Of a DNA stretch of 64,000 nucleotides, positions 1 through 12,013 are shown piece by piece. A model generated the notes under the pieces. That model ran no database searches. It was not told the origin of the DNA and worked only from the letters and a program-made list of their open reading frames with translations. The stretch spans positions 1,612,001 to 1,676,000 of the forward strand of contig RQOL01000772.1 in the NCBI GenBank assembly GCA_013076295.1. Reading direction: 5' to 3'. Positions within the stretch are counted from its first letter, which is position 1. Each line of letters opens with the position of its first letter. Both the position numbers and the translations under genes were made by a program. This DNA is from Sanderia malayensis. Lineage: Eukaryota; Cnidaria; Scyphozoa; Semaeostomeae; Pelagiidae.

Positions 1-2259
1 ACGTAATGTCCCGTAGTGTGGCGTAATGTTATCGAGTTTCGTTCAAAACATGGATTCAATCGAGGCAATGGGAGTCCTTGTAATGAAGGAAACATTTGAA
101 TTCGAAATATTCAATTGGGACTGCAAGTCTGAGCTAAAATAACGCATCAGGAAGACATGAAGTTTTAACGAGCTTCCCTTGACGCCTATTGGTTGTTTGT
201 TTCAATGGTTTAAAAGGCTTCTTACAATTGAGAGAGAATTGCGCCTTATTTCGTCAACAAAAACAAGTCAGAAGGAGTCAACTCAATGATGAACGACAAA
301 TTAGTACAAACAAATTTTCCAGAAGATTGCATCTGATTTGTCTAAAACTAAACCCCAGAGAGAAAAGCATGGAAAACTTAAATTGATAAACGACGTCTAG
401 AGAGGATATAGAAGCAAGAATTAATAATTTTTGAGAGTTTTCGTGCCAGCCAACCTCCTAATGTGGGTCAAAAAGTATTGAACTCTTTTTCAAAAGGAGG
501 CTCGCGCATGGCTTCTATTTCATGAGTCGTGGTAGCAGGCCACTTGTTTTCATTTCAAAATTAAACAGCCAGTAATCAAAATTTCAGTAATGCAAGGATG
601 CAACAACACGTATTGATATTGAACATTCGTGATGGGGAAGCGTAAATCCCCAATTGTAGCTATTGAAAGTTGGCAATTTGGCTTAGGTCAAATTATTAAG
701 CTTGAAATGCCGCATAAGCGGAGTAAAAAAGCTTATTGACGTAACACTAATCGCAAAACATTCTCGCAAATGGCGTGCGTGTTTTAGAAACCTCTCATCA
801 AAACGATGTGCAAAACCTCCCAGTTTCCGTCTATAATTGCAAATCATAAGCGGCAAGCAGTAAACACGAAAATTCGCTAGTAAATTCTGATTTATTTTTA
901 AATAGATGTGAAAAAGATCGAGTTTTAAGACGTATTTACTCCAAGCAATGTTCAAATCCTTTTTAGATTAGAACAAAACCTAGGTGATCTTCTGCTTTGT
1001 TTCCTAAACCAATTAGAAAAAAATAATACAAGAGACAGTGGAATTTCGAAGAAACAACCAATAAATCAACCAAACGAGGGAAGGTTTGCTTGCATCATGG
1101 AGCAGTTCAGAGAGTTCACCAAGGAACAAACGATAAACCCATCGAAATTCCATCTATCAAATTTTTTGAAAGTGATAAACACTACAGAAAAACTGACACG
1201 ACAATGAGAACGACCTGATGCCGTGAAAAGCCATACAACATGCCGGCAAAAATAAACATTTTCTCTTCCAAAACCACAAGTCTATATATATACATTGGTC
1301 GGTTTGACAGATCCATTTGCTCTAATGCACGGCTTAAAATCATAAGCGCGTGAATTCCGACATGCTATAATGTCTCTCTTCAACCTCGCAAACAAGGTCT
1401 CGCTTTATGACGTCACCATCTAATGAAATCTGCAGCCAAATTGGCAATATCACAATGCAGTATTGTGATTCTGATGTTCTTGGGTAATTTAGATCAATAA
1501 CTACCTTTTCAATTTTGTACAATTTTAAAATGTCTCAGGAAACATTCAAATTAAGATCAAGAGATATTTCTCTGTGTAGCTTTCAAAATCAGTGCCTCGT
1601 AAAAGTGGCAATTTATTCCGAAACAATCACCTTCCGAAAGGTATTGACAGTTCAATTCAAGAAATCTACGATTTTCCTACGTAAGAGTTAATGCACTTTG
1701 CATGTAGTTAGTTTTGAGGTTTACTAAATTTGAGAGACCATATGACCACATGAACTTTAATATGGCTATAAATAAGCCATTTGATGGGAAATAAATTTGA
1801 TTCTTTTCAAATTAAACAAAACCAGAATATTGATAGTGGTAAATGATGATAAATTATAAGTCTAGCTGGCAAGGTCAATGTTGTTGGCAGAAAAAGAAAG
1901 ATCTGGAAAATTTTTCGATATTGTATGTTTTAGATATATAATTAACGTATAAGGGCTATCAGTAAAACATGGAATATGAAATTACGAACTTGATACTTGA
2001 ATAATGGAATGAACTGCATATTTTGTACGAATCCAATCCACTATCTTGGCACACTGCCGTTCCACTCCAATATCCCAATCCGATATTCCATTCCATAATT
2101 TAATTGCGCCATTCCATTCCCCTATGTTATACACGTTTGATATACAGCTTTAAAATTAGCGCTGCCAAGCGAATTTCAAAACGATGAGCAATCTTCTGTT
2201 TGGAATTGTAAACTTGATAACAATTTTATGATTTGAGCGTTAATTCTTTCGCTTTTTAG
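1..2259. other. No gene assigned (upstream of ShK gene A)
   Basis: No convincing exon was found on either strand. A signal-peptide exon for gene A should lie on the + strand upstream of 2260, ending in phase 1, but none was recognised, so it may lie before the window. Around 2000-2110 the sequence is rich in ATTCC/CCATTCC-like pentamers. The first 60 bases carry short GTAATG/CGTA-type repeats. Confidence 0.4.
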
Positions 2260-3376
2260 TGGAGTCGCGAGCAAATGGAAAAGTTTACGACGGAAGAGAA
2301 CTCAGAGTGGAATGCAAGGACCGTCTTCAAAAAGGATTTTGCAAAGCCTACAAGCCATTGTGCAAACAGTTTAGAATCATCAAGGAGATCTGTGCAGAAA
2401 CTTGTGGAATTTGCAAACGTAAGTTCCAACAGGTCTCTCGTCTTTGCTCTTAGAATAAACTAAATATTAAAAATCAGATTTGCTTACTTTCTTTCAATAT
2501 TGGTTTGCTTTCATACACGCAGGAGCATATTTTCCCGTTCCCTGTGCCTCGACAAAATTCGGATGCTGTTGGGACAATGTGACAAAATCTCAAGGTCCAG
2601 CAAAAGAAGGGTGCCCAGGTTCGTGCCAATTATCTAAAAAATAAACAAGAACTTCCTCAAGACTATATCCTCTACCTACTACGGGCTTTTCTCTCTAGCT
2701 TGTTTTTGTTTTCTTCAACGAAGCATTGTATCATTTTGTCTTATTACCTTTCCCTTTTTCCTCCAGCTTGTGTCGACACGGACCCCGATTGCCAATATCT
2801 CAAGGACAGATGCGCAGAAAGAGTTCAAGTTAGGCGACTTTGCCCTCGAACCTGTGGAGTACAATGTGGTAAGTTAGAGATATTAAATAAATAATAATAA
2901 ACTGTCTATGATAAATAATACTAGAAGCAGCATCTTGTTGTGACGCATGCTCAGAAACACGTGGTTGCAAAAAGGCGGGAAAATATGTTTTCGTGTACAC
3001 GTACACACACAATATTTACTGTGTTGTGTTTTGATCTGGAAAAGTAGTTTGAAGTTTGATCCTAAATGAGTAAACAAAGTTAAAATAGATAGGGGAAGGT
3101 TAGGTCTTCTCAATTTAATTTCGTATTTTATATTTTGTAAACAGAAACTTGTGCGGACGATCCTTTTCAAGCTTCCGTCTGCAGTGAATACAAATCAGCC
3201 GGGTTCTGCCATATTGACCCGGATCTCATGAAAAAATATTGCAAAAAGACATGCGGATTCTGTCGTAAGTCATATTTATACTTTTTCTTTGGGCGTGAAA
3301 ATTCGACTACCACATAAATATTAGTGGTAACCTTTTCCCCAAATCTAACAATAATCCTTTTTACTTTTCAGACTAA
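2260..3376 (+). CDS. ShK-module secreted protein, gene A (5' partial)
   Basis: Exons 2260-2418, 2523-2618, 2767-2868, 3145-3264 and 3372-3376 all join in phase 1 with GT-AG introns. In order they encode a linker plus a six-cysteine ShK module (ending CAETCGIC), a GCC module (FGCCWDN...GP...GCP, like a motif known from papilin), an ShK module (RLCPRTCGVQC) and a final ShK module (KKYCKKTCGFC). The last intron leaves only a His codon and TAA. ShK domains occur in sea anemone potassium-channel peptides but also in many non-toxic secreted and matrix proteins, so the role is unknown. The signal-peptide exon was not found; gene B, with the same module order, has one. Gene A converges on gene B. Confidence 0.75.
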
Positions 3377-6180
3377 CTACTTTGTTGGTTGTAAAAAGTT
3401 TTTCCGCACCAATGACCGCACAGAGTTGAACCTCCGAGCATACACGAGGTTAGGCCGTCTTTTATATTACGACAGCAGCCACACAGCTAAACATTAGGCC
3501 ATTAGGCCACATTTTTCGGGCCTACTTTCCTCGGTATCGATGTGACGCATTTTCTTCAGACCATATTACAAACATTTTTTCTGGTATGACAATATAGTAT
3601 TGTGTATAGTTATTTGTATGGTAGATTTAAAATAATACTTGGTGAAGTAATCACAGCAAATCATTGAGTAAAGCTTGGGACAAAGGAAATGAACAGTCAC
3701 GTGACTATAACTGTAATTCTCATTGGTCGGCCTTGGACGTCCACGTGATATTTACAAGGCTTAATTTGCCAATGTCACTTATCATAGTTTCCACCTCGTT
3801 TGACTAAATAGCCTGTTTTTATACACCGTATGCTTTTGAAATGTTGAAATAGTCGTATTATTTAAATAATTTTGTCCTCGATTTGTGAACTGGTTGCAGT
3901 TTGATCAACTAATTAGTTAACAATATTTGTTACCCACGTACCCTGATTTTACAGGACTTCAGTAGTTATAAGTAATTATTAATTAATATAATTATGACTT
4001 AAAATAATTAGTGATTAATATAGTTATCATTTTTTATACTTTTCATTCGTCATAACAAGACTTCGCTGTAATTTTCAAACAATGAATTATGCAGTATGAT
4101 TTTGAAAAAACTTTCGACAAGAATTTCTATTATATGTAGATATTGATTTGTTTTTGCTTGCTTCTATAATTGCTTTAATCTAAACCGCTACAATATAAGA
4201 GTGTGTGTATCTTGACTCTTTATTCATTACTTATTCCGTAATTAAATATTGTATTATGTTTGTAAAGCTGTAACAGTGCACAATTATATGGCTGTAGCAC
4301 AATAGGTCATTTGTAAAAATAAGTGGAATTTCAATAACATGTGTGCATCAAGTGATTTGTATCAAATTTTATCGTCTTATGTTTTGCCCACCTTTTTACG
4401 TGGGCGACTGACAAAAAAACTTGTACTCGCGGGCTCCTCCTACACTACAAAGCATGAAAGGGCCACTACTTCTAAACACAGAGGTCTTTGGCAAATATTA
4501 TTGCAGATTCATACTCAGAAAGGCAAGGATCTATATCGATTTACATGTAATTTTTCCATATTGGGCCTGGTACTTGCACTTCAGACCCTCCTTTTCCCGA
4601 AGCGTCTGTGTCTTAAAAATTGGGCCTAAGACATACATATTACAAGAGAGGAGTGTGTGTTGTTTTACAAAGTGACAAAACTTCTTAAAATTAGAAATTA
4701 AAACTGAGCCCAACTCATACTCGAATATATATTTCAATTATAAAGCCTTACCTTTGTCACTTGGTTATCTTTCATTTGATAAATTCAGCTGTTATTTCCC
4801 ATTTTTTGGAGACGTACCACTTTAGTTTTGATACACCACCACGTGGACTTGAAAACACCAATTCAATTCAACACTTCAGTTCACTTTCATTGCCAAGGCA
4901 GATCAAAACAACCAACCACAACCACCCTTGTGAAAATTTGCACAAAAAAACATGAAGCATTTGATTGTTTACCTAGCGTCGTATTGCAACCCCAAAAATA
5001 ACAGCATACCTAATTTGAATTGATAATTATTTCTAGATTGTCATAACGAGCTCCCATTGTAAGAGCTAAATATTTGCTAATTCTCTGCAATTCATGCTAT
5101 TATAAGAATCAACAGAGCCCTCAATATTGAGGATGATGAGTAATCTAATGTATATGCAGATGTGGATTGTGGATGTGTTGGAAAACTCTTTGAACCAAAT
5201 ATATTTCCTTTCCAAAATTTTCGGTGCATTTTTAAGACGCAAAATGAATGATGCACAGAAAAAACGTGGTGGCATTACAGGAATTTTCTAAAAACAAACA
5301 TTAGCTTGATGCTTCAAATTGCTAACATACTTGCACACATTTGCAGCGGTCAATTGGAGAATGAATAACAAATTTCTCCATGGTCAATTCATCGAACGGT
5401 TGGCACTTTCAGTATCCATGGTTAAAGATGGTATGTGGTATGTTTAGTGTGGTATGGTGGTTAAGAAAACCTTGTGATCGACTTATGAATAAAAAAGGGG
5501 GTTATCTTCTTGCATAGTTCACCTTTATCTGCCATTTCACAATGCTCTGTTTCTAAGTTTTCGTATTCGACAATGGTAGTTGAATGCGTGAGATTGCGTA
5601 CTAAAAAATAAGGCGCGCAAACTGTGATCACGTGGTCGTCACGTGAACTGTGATTTCTTATAACATACATACTCATAAACACTCTCAATCTGAGGCAAAT
5701 GGGGCAAATGCGAATGCAAAATTGCACCCCAAACATGCCATGTTGATAACAACTACATGCACACAAAAGTAAGAAGAAAAACTGTAGCTTGTAAAGAAAA
5801 AATCTTGCATTGAATACTAAGATAATGGTTCCCTACACATAGCTTTAGCTGAAATTATTTGCTATGATCATTTCAAACTATAACAATAGCTACCAGAGTC
5901 GCATGAACATAAAATTTCATCGCAGCAACAAGAGTGAGTTGAAAATTTCTTCCTGAAAGAAACAGTTTTGCATTCATTCTGAGTTAGAATAAACATGCAG
6001 CTAGTAAAATCCACAGCCTTTCTTGCAATACCGTAATATCTATATTTAAACCCTTCTCAGTTAAATAAACTCACTCTCCATTTAACACCCTCCCCTCCCC
6101 CCAGAAAAATTTAAATGCTGCCATAAAGAAGTAAGTTTGATAATACTAGAAAGTTTATATTCAACAGCTCCTATTCTTAC
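3377..6180. other. Convergent intergenic region between ShK genes A and B
   Basis: No intact exon was recognised. It must hold both 3' UTRs and is very AT-rich (for example 3960-4260). A degenerate ShK-exon end lies at about 6008-6035. Open frames at 4339-4675 lack splice context and recognisable similarity. Confidence 0.4.
6008..6035 (-). pseudogene. Relic of an ShK terminal exon
   Basis: On the minus strand this stretch reads YCKKGCGFY followed by a stop codon. It closely matches the end of the functional terminal exon about 170 bp away (YCKKTCGLC, then stop, at 6181-6302). The upstream part of the exon is not recognisable, and the last cysteine is lost. It looks like a decayed local duplicate of a gene B or gene A final exon. 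Confidence 0.4.
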
Positions 6181-9100
6181 TTAGCAAAGTCCACAGGTTT
6201 TCTTGCAATATTTCTTCATCAAATCAGCATCGGAAGAACAGATTCCGTATCTCTTGAATAACGCACAATGCTCGGCTTGGTCAGGGTTGTCGGCACACGT
6301 CTCTTCAAAAAATAAATAGTCGTTGATATAATCTAATATATCTAATCTAAGCAGTAAGTAATATGTTCCTTGGTTCTTATCTATTTGTCTCAGGTTGCTG
6401 TAAGTCATAGCGAAGAGTCTAAAAAACTTGTTTACTGTGATGAAATTGAAATTAAGGATGATGTAATTGAAGGATGATGTCTCGTGATAGTTTCATTATT
6501 ACTAGCCTTCTCAACCAGCCTTCATATTTACAGAAAGACAGCAGTGAGGCAAGAACGTAGGGGGGGGGGATGAGGCAGCCATAACTCCTCATTTGCAGGA
6601 AATTTAATTTAATTTACTTCACTCAATAAAATGCTCCTTGAACGTCAGGTAACGGGTCCCCTGCACTGCACCTTTGAAATTCCTGGCTACGCCCCATCCA
6701 TGACCTAAGCACAAAGAACTGAAGTAATAGAATTACCGCAAGTTACTCCACATGTAAGAGGGCAAAGTCTTCTTGTGAGGTCGTCCATACAATTGACTTT
6801 CATGATCTTACAATCATTATTTATGTCACTGCAAGCTGGAAATAAATAAGATGTGTTACATTTTGAAATAAATCTTCGTATAATGAATATAGCGCAGCCT
6901 GCAGGGACTCAAATTGTGCACAATTGTCAGCTGGCCATGTCGAGGCCCCCAAAAGGCCTGCATCTTTGATGGCTATCGAGAAAACCTAATTTATACGTAG
7001 TATGCTTGTCGTACTCGTATGTGGCAGCTATACAAGTCGAGATGTGTTACATTTCAGAAGTAATTTTTATAAAATACATACAGTAAAATCCCGATAACTA
7101 GAACCCCCGGTAACTCGAACCTTGGATATCTCGAACCATTTTGAATTCCCCTTAAAAGCTTTTCTGGTACTTTGTAGCCCTCGATAACTCGAACATTCGT
7201 TAATTCGAACCATTTTCATCGGTCCCATGAAGGTTCGAGTTATCGAGATTCTACTGTATAGAGTAGTTTGCGAGGACCCAACTTCGACATACATTAATCC
7301 CCAAAAATTTCGGACGGTTTAATTTCGGACGTTTAATTTTCGGACAGAAAATTTCTGACTGAAAAATCCTGATTTCGGACAATTTCGGACAAAAATTTCG
7401 GACAAAATGTAAAGAGACTCGAAAGACTTTCGGATAGTATCAAAGTTCATAACACAACATAACAATGAGATCTTCAACAAAACACACAACACTAATGATT
7501 GAGTACATGAATACAGTTCTAGTTTGTATCAAAATCGAGGAAAGTCCTGACAATGAAACAGGGGAATTCTTAGATGAACCATTTCCAAACACAAAAGGAA
7601 ATGAAACAGATAACTTAAAGGAAGCTGAGCTGCTGCTAATCATGCTTGATGATGATCATATTGACGACGAGGATCAATCAAGCTGGTCAAATGATGATGA
7701 GAATCCTGCTATATTCGTATTGGATATAAAGAAATATACTTCGCAACTTTTATATATAGTTTATTGGCAGTAAAATTTTCGGACGATAAAATTTTCGGAT
7801 GCTAAAAATTTCGGACGGTTAAATTTTCGGACTGCATATTTGTCCGAAAATTAAACCGTCCGAAATTTTTGGGGATTAATGTAATCAATAGCTGATCAAG
7901 TTAAGACATCTTAAAAGATTGAGCTCTAAGCAGTTTGTCTGTCGGTCGTATGTTGTGTTTTTAACTAGTAATCTACAATGTTGCTGGATGCAGAAGGTCA
8001 CTGTAGCATTGATTTCACGCTACTTCCATTTCACATTAATGCAAATATTCATCGTGGTATGGTACATACTTGGGCAGGGTTTTCCTCTTTCTATTTTGGT
8101 TACGTTGTCCCAGCAGCAACCAAGTGGTGACGTCTTGCAGTTTGGCGGGGAGCTTTCTGTTTAACAACAAGAATAATGATATCAGATTAAAGTCTATTAT
8201 CAGAGTCTTAAAATACAACACTATTTTGGATGGATAACAACAAAAATATCAAGCAGAGACGTACTTTAACGCTCAAAAGGTAGCTAAATCAAAATCTTAA
8301 AGGCTAAAGGACTGTGATGGCATGATGGGTGTTAAAGTACAAGGCGAGCGACTGATAGCTACTTACGACAAATTCTGCATGTCTTCCGGCAACCATCTTT
8401 CAAATATTCGCTTGTAGAGCAATATGCTTCAAAGCTTTCGCATTGTGAATCACTAAGAGTGTTGGCACAGGTCTTCCCTAATTAGTTAAGTATAACATGT
8501 TATGAGCCTAATTGCAGCTTCAATATTGATAATTGTAGATTACTGAACATGAGGGACAATATTAGGTTGTTCAGCTTTCAAACTCCAGAGATGTCAGTGT
8601 TCTGAAGCCTGGTTTCCATATAGTCGTTGAGGGTCGCTCAAAGGATTAAAATCAGGGAGCCCGAAGGGTGGGAGGAGAAACGTGCATTAACTTTGTTGCT
8701 TTTATGCTCCCTGATTAAAATCAAGTTTGGACAATGTCTCTGTGCGATTTTTAATCCCTTCAGCGACCCTCAGCGACCCTCACCGACTATATGGAAACCA
8801 GGCTTGAGTGTATCAAGTAACTACTTGTAAAATGTTCCCCTGTACAGAACGTAATTTTTTAAAAGTATAACGAAGTAAACACGCAATGCCTTGTGCTACT
8901 TAATACACAGTGTACAACTCACCCCTTTGATTAACCCTCAATTCATGGTAAAGCCATTTTGACTATTTTCCAAATTGACAAGTCATGATACGTGGGTATT
9001 TTTTTAGATTTGTGTAAATCATCAAAAGAATAGCTTTGAAAACCTTACCCGTTAGCTCATGTCCGTTGTGCTTTCTGCCATTCGCGATTGCATTAACTGT

Positions 9101-9999
9101 AGAAAGCAAGAGAAAACACAAATATTACGCGAATCTGGAGAAAGCTTCAATGTTAACAAGCAAACTGTTGCATAGAATGCATTGCATTGTCTCTATAAAG
9201 ATAAGCTTAGAAAGCAATAACCCAAGAAGGCTGTTTATACAATGATTTAACAAAAAGGTCAGATTTCTTGCATGAGTGAAAGTAAAATCGATTAGACTTT
9301 ATTAGCGAAAATAATCTGATATTAAAAGTAGTTTTAAGATTTATAAAGCAAAATCTAAAGAGAGGGATAACAGCGTTCTTTTGTGAGTATTTTCATTGTT
9401 TGAACATTTTCAATACGACAGAATGTTACCAAAACCAATTACTTATCTTGTGACTAAATTACCAAAACCAATTATCCATTAAATCAATTTTATGTTGATG
9501 TTTTTATTGAAAAATAACTTGTTAGCAATCTTGATTATATTGGCTGCACTGTTTGTTATATAATATTACAGAATTGAATCGTTAATGGACGAAAGAAGAC
9601 ACTAATTAACTTTAAAATGTCGCCCTGGAGAATCGCAAAATCTAAATGATTAAAATCTGTTTCTTGACATGACATTAATAAGCTCATTTGTCTTCAAATG
9701 TTCAAAGATTCTAAAATTAGGCACTAAATTCTTGAACTAACGTCAGTTGACCATTAAAACAAAAATACTGGAAGATGTAAAAATAACTTTCCGAATTGAA
9801 CAGCACGATAATCGAAAACCATGACGTAGCTTGATAAGTCGGAAATTTGTTAAATAATAACACAAAATTAATTCATTCTAGCACGCTTCTTACCGCCAAA
9901 AAAATGCTGATTTTCCTTGTCTAAGAAGCTCAGTGCTTCAGCCATCGAGAAGAAGCCAACACAGAAAAGGACAAGATGTTTCACGTCTCTCATCGACAT
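6181..9999 (-). CDS. ShK-module secreted protein, gene B
   Basis: Exons in transcript order: 9894-9999, 9049-9096, 8367-8477, 8070-8156, 6737-6835, 6181-6302. All junctions are phase 1 and GT-AG; the CDS is 573 nt (190 aa). Exon 1 encodes a hydrophobic signal peptide (MRDVKHLVLFCVGFFSMAEA; an in-frame ATG two codons earlier is also possible). Then follow a short linker, an ShK module (KDGCRKTCRIC), a GCC module (LGCCWDN...PCP), and two ShK modules (RRLCPLTCGVTC; KKYCKKTCGLC then TAA). The order and several exon sequences match gene A, so A and B are tail-to-tail paralogs. Secretion is inferred from the signal peptide; a toxin role is possible but not shown. Three MITE-like insertions lie in its introns. 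Confidence 0.8.
7081..7256. mobile_element. Short inverted-repeat element (pogo/Tigger-like MITE)
   Basis: This 176 bp element starts CAGTAAAATCCCGATAACTA and ends with the near inverted complement (GTTATCGAGATTCTACTG). It is flanked by TA on both sides and is full of TCGAAC/GTTCGA copies. CAGT-type termini, TA target duplications and internal GATAACTCGAAC motifs are typical of non-autonomous pogo/Tigger derivatives. It lies in a gene B intron. Confidence 0.7.
7292..7881. mobile_element. 590 bp inverted-repeat element with TTTCGGAC subrepeats and an internal ORF
   Basis: The ends are inverted complements (CATTAATCCCCAAAAATTTC on the left, the mirror on the right), flanked by TA. The motif TTTCGGAC recurs many times near both termini, mostly within about 130 bp. 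The interior holds an open frame at 7465-7773 (102 codons, acidic, with an ELLLIMLDDDHIDDEDQSS stretch) with no recognised relative. TTAA lies just inside both termini, so a piggyBac-type TTAA target cannot be excluded. It lies in the same gene B intron as the 7081 element, 35 bp away. Confidence 0.7.
8606..8804. mobile_element. 199 bp MITE-like inverted-repeat element
   Basis: The termini AGCCTGGTTTCCATATAGTC and their inverted complement (TATATGGAAACCAGGCT) enclose a region in which AGCGACCCTCA/TGAGGGTCGCT repeats mirror each other. Flanking TGA on both sides would be a 3 bp target duplication, as in PIF/Harbinger elements; the superfamily is a guess. It lies in the gene B intron between exons 8367-8477 and 9049-9096. 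Confidence 0.65.
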
Positions 10000-12013
10000 T
10001 ATTGTTAAAATTGTTAGCAAGCGAACATGCACCAGCTCACGACAGTCAATCGAAACATTCAAAACTGAAGTCAAATGTGACACAGCTAGTTTTATTACAG
10101 GACGAGATGAATTCTCGAATTATAATCTTTGCTTTTCTTACAGCAGGGACAAATGTTACAATAGAAATCTGCAAGGGCCCATTCTAATTCACAATCTTCT
10201 TTGGGTGTGTTCATGCGGTGAGAACAAAGCAATGAATGCATTTGTTCTTTAGCACCACCTGGTCACATAAACTATTCAAAGAATTGCAAGCCAGCCTGCA
10301 TTAACAAACGTTCTATAACATATATGGTCAGCCATATAACATCATAACATATCTAGTTATTAATTAAAAAGCGTGAATTTCAATGCATAGCCTTTGTGAA
10401 GAGCGCATTGCTAATTAGTCATCATCGTATGCAAAATGTGAAGCGGTCCCTGAAAGCATATGTCATTATGCGAGCAAATTAGTCTTGAAATTTTGCCAAA
10501 CGCAGTATTTTACATCATAGATTATCTTTGCTGTGCTATAGCAGCTAAAATGATTAGCAAGAGCTGAGAAACTGATAAAATATAGCTCTTCTGTCAACGG
10601 TTCAATGGAACTTCCATAAAAATCAATGTGATGCATGTGAAAAATGTTGACACACCCCCAAAAGACATGCCTCCACGCGTGAGCCACGTCGGGGAGTAAG
10701 GTTTGCAGCATAGGCCCATAGACTTATTGCAGCCTGAACAAATGGCCTAAACTAACAAGAGTTGAAGGATGAGAGAAGTATCTTCTCAATATTCGATATA
10801 GACAGTAAGGAGCCAGTACAGAAGAATACGTGTAATAACACAAACCTCAACTACTTTTCTGCTCTGTTTATCTGTCGCTGCTCATTGAATGCATAAATGA
10901 AATACTCAGGATTCCGAAGGACATTGTGAAGACAAAGCAAGAAATATCGACCGCGTGCTATTGTTCGTGCATCGTAGCAAAGCAAACACATTGGCTCACT
11001 GGCTCGGGCGTGCAATAAGCATCCAATAAACATCAAATTAATAGTAGCCTTTCCTCACAAGAGCGAGTGTGCAAATAAAAGCCCACGGCGGTATCAATTA
11101 GAGCACTGCTCAGGTTAAAATTTTCAGAATCACTTTAAAATTTATTTGTTTAATATCGTGAAGCCAAGCAAAGAAGATAGCGATCCAATAAGTAGAAACT
11201 AATTGTGGTGAATTAAATAGGTTATTCCTCAGTGATTTACTCTGAGAAATTATCTAACAACTTGTTAATTGATCTCTAGTTCCCGCCTTTGGCTCGATAA
11301 ATGGTTTAATATGTAATTAGCATTCCAAGATAATACGGACCATATCTTATTTCTCTGAGAAATTTATGTTCCGCTTGGATTTTCTGCATCATTTGTTCAA
11401 GGAAAAGAAAGTCTCACAAACTGTTTAGAATACAAATACAAACAAAACAAATACATAGCAAACAAATATGTAAAAAGTAATGAAAACAAACAATTAAGCA
11501 AATGACTATGAAGCCTTGAAAATGTTTCGAATAAATATACGAAAATCTCTGCAAATTGGAACCCTTTTATATCGTAATTAATATAATAAGACACAGACAG
11601 ACGTTGCAACTGTTAATAATATGACATTATAGGATTATTATTTAAGAATTTACATCAATATATATATTTATATATACATTCATATTGTATACATATGATA
11701 TACATATGGTAAACAATATATTAAAATGATTGTTATTATTATAATATACTGTATATCATATGTAGTCTCAGAAAGGCACTTTTTTCTCTTAATTAAAGTA
11801 CGTTTTTATGGTCTGAATAACGTTACTATCAGCTTGCACTCTTAACGTAGTGAATGAAAAGTTCATCTCCGTGGTCTTTAAGAATCTAAAATGAGTAACA
11901 GGTAACAAAAGCCATGAATATTGCCGTGTCTAAAGGAAAAAATTATGCGACGCAAATATGTGGGGTATTGATTAAGAATTCTTTGTCTGGCTTGTTCAAT
12001 AGTTTTAGAGATA
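10000..12013. other. Region between ShK genes B and C, no gene recognised
   Basis: It contains the expected promoter of gene B and the 3' part of gene C. Around 11640-11760 there is an AT-rich stretch with TATATA/CATATG runs. The frame at 9917-10252 (+) overlaps the gene B signal exon on the opposite strand and is treated as a shadow. The other short frames have no coding support. Confidence 0.35.

Noticed and set aside
9917..10252. 111-codon + strand frame
   Set aside because: It is antisense to the gene B signal exon, with no splice context or similarity.
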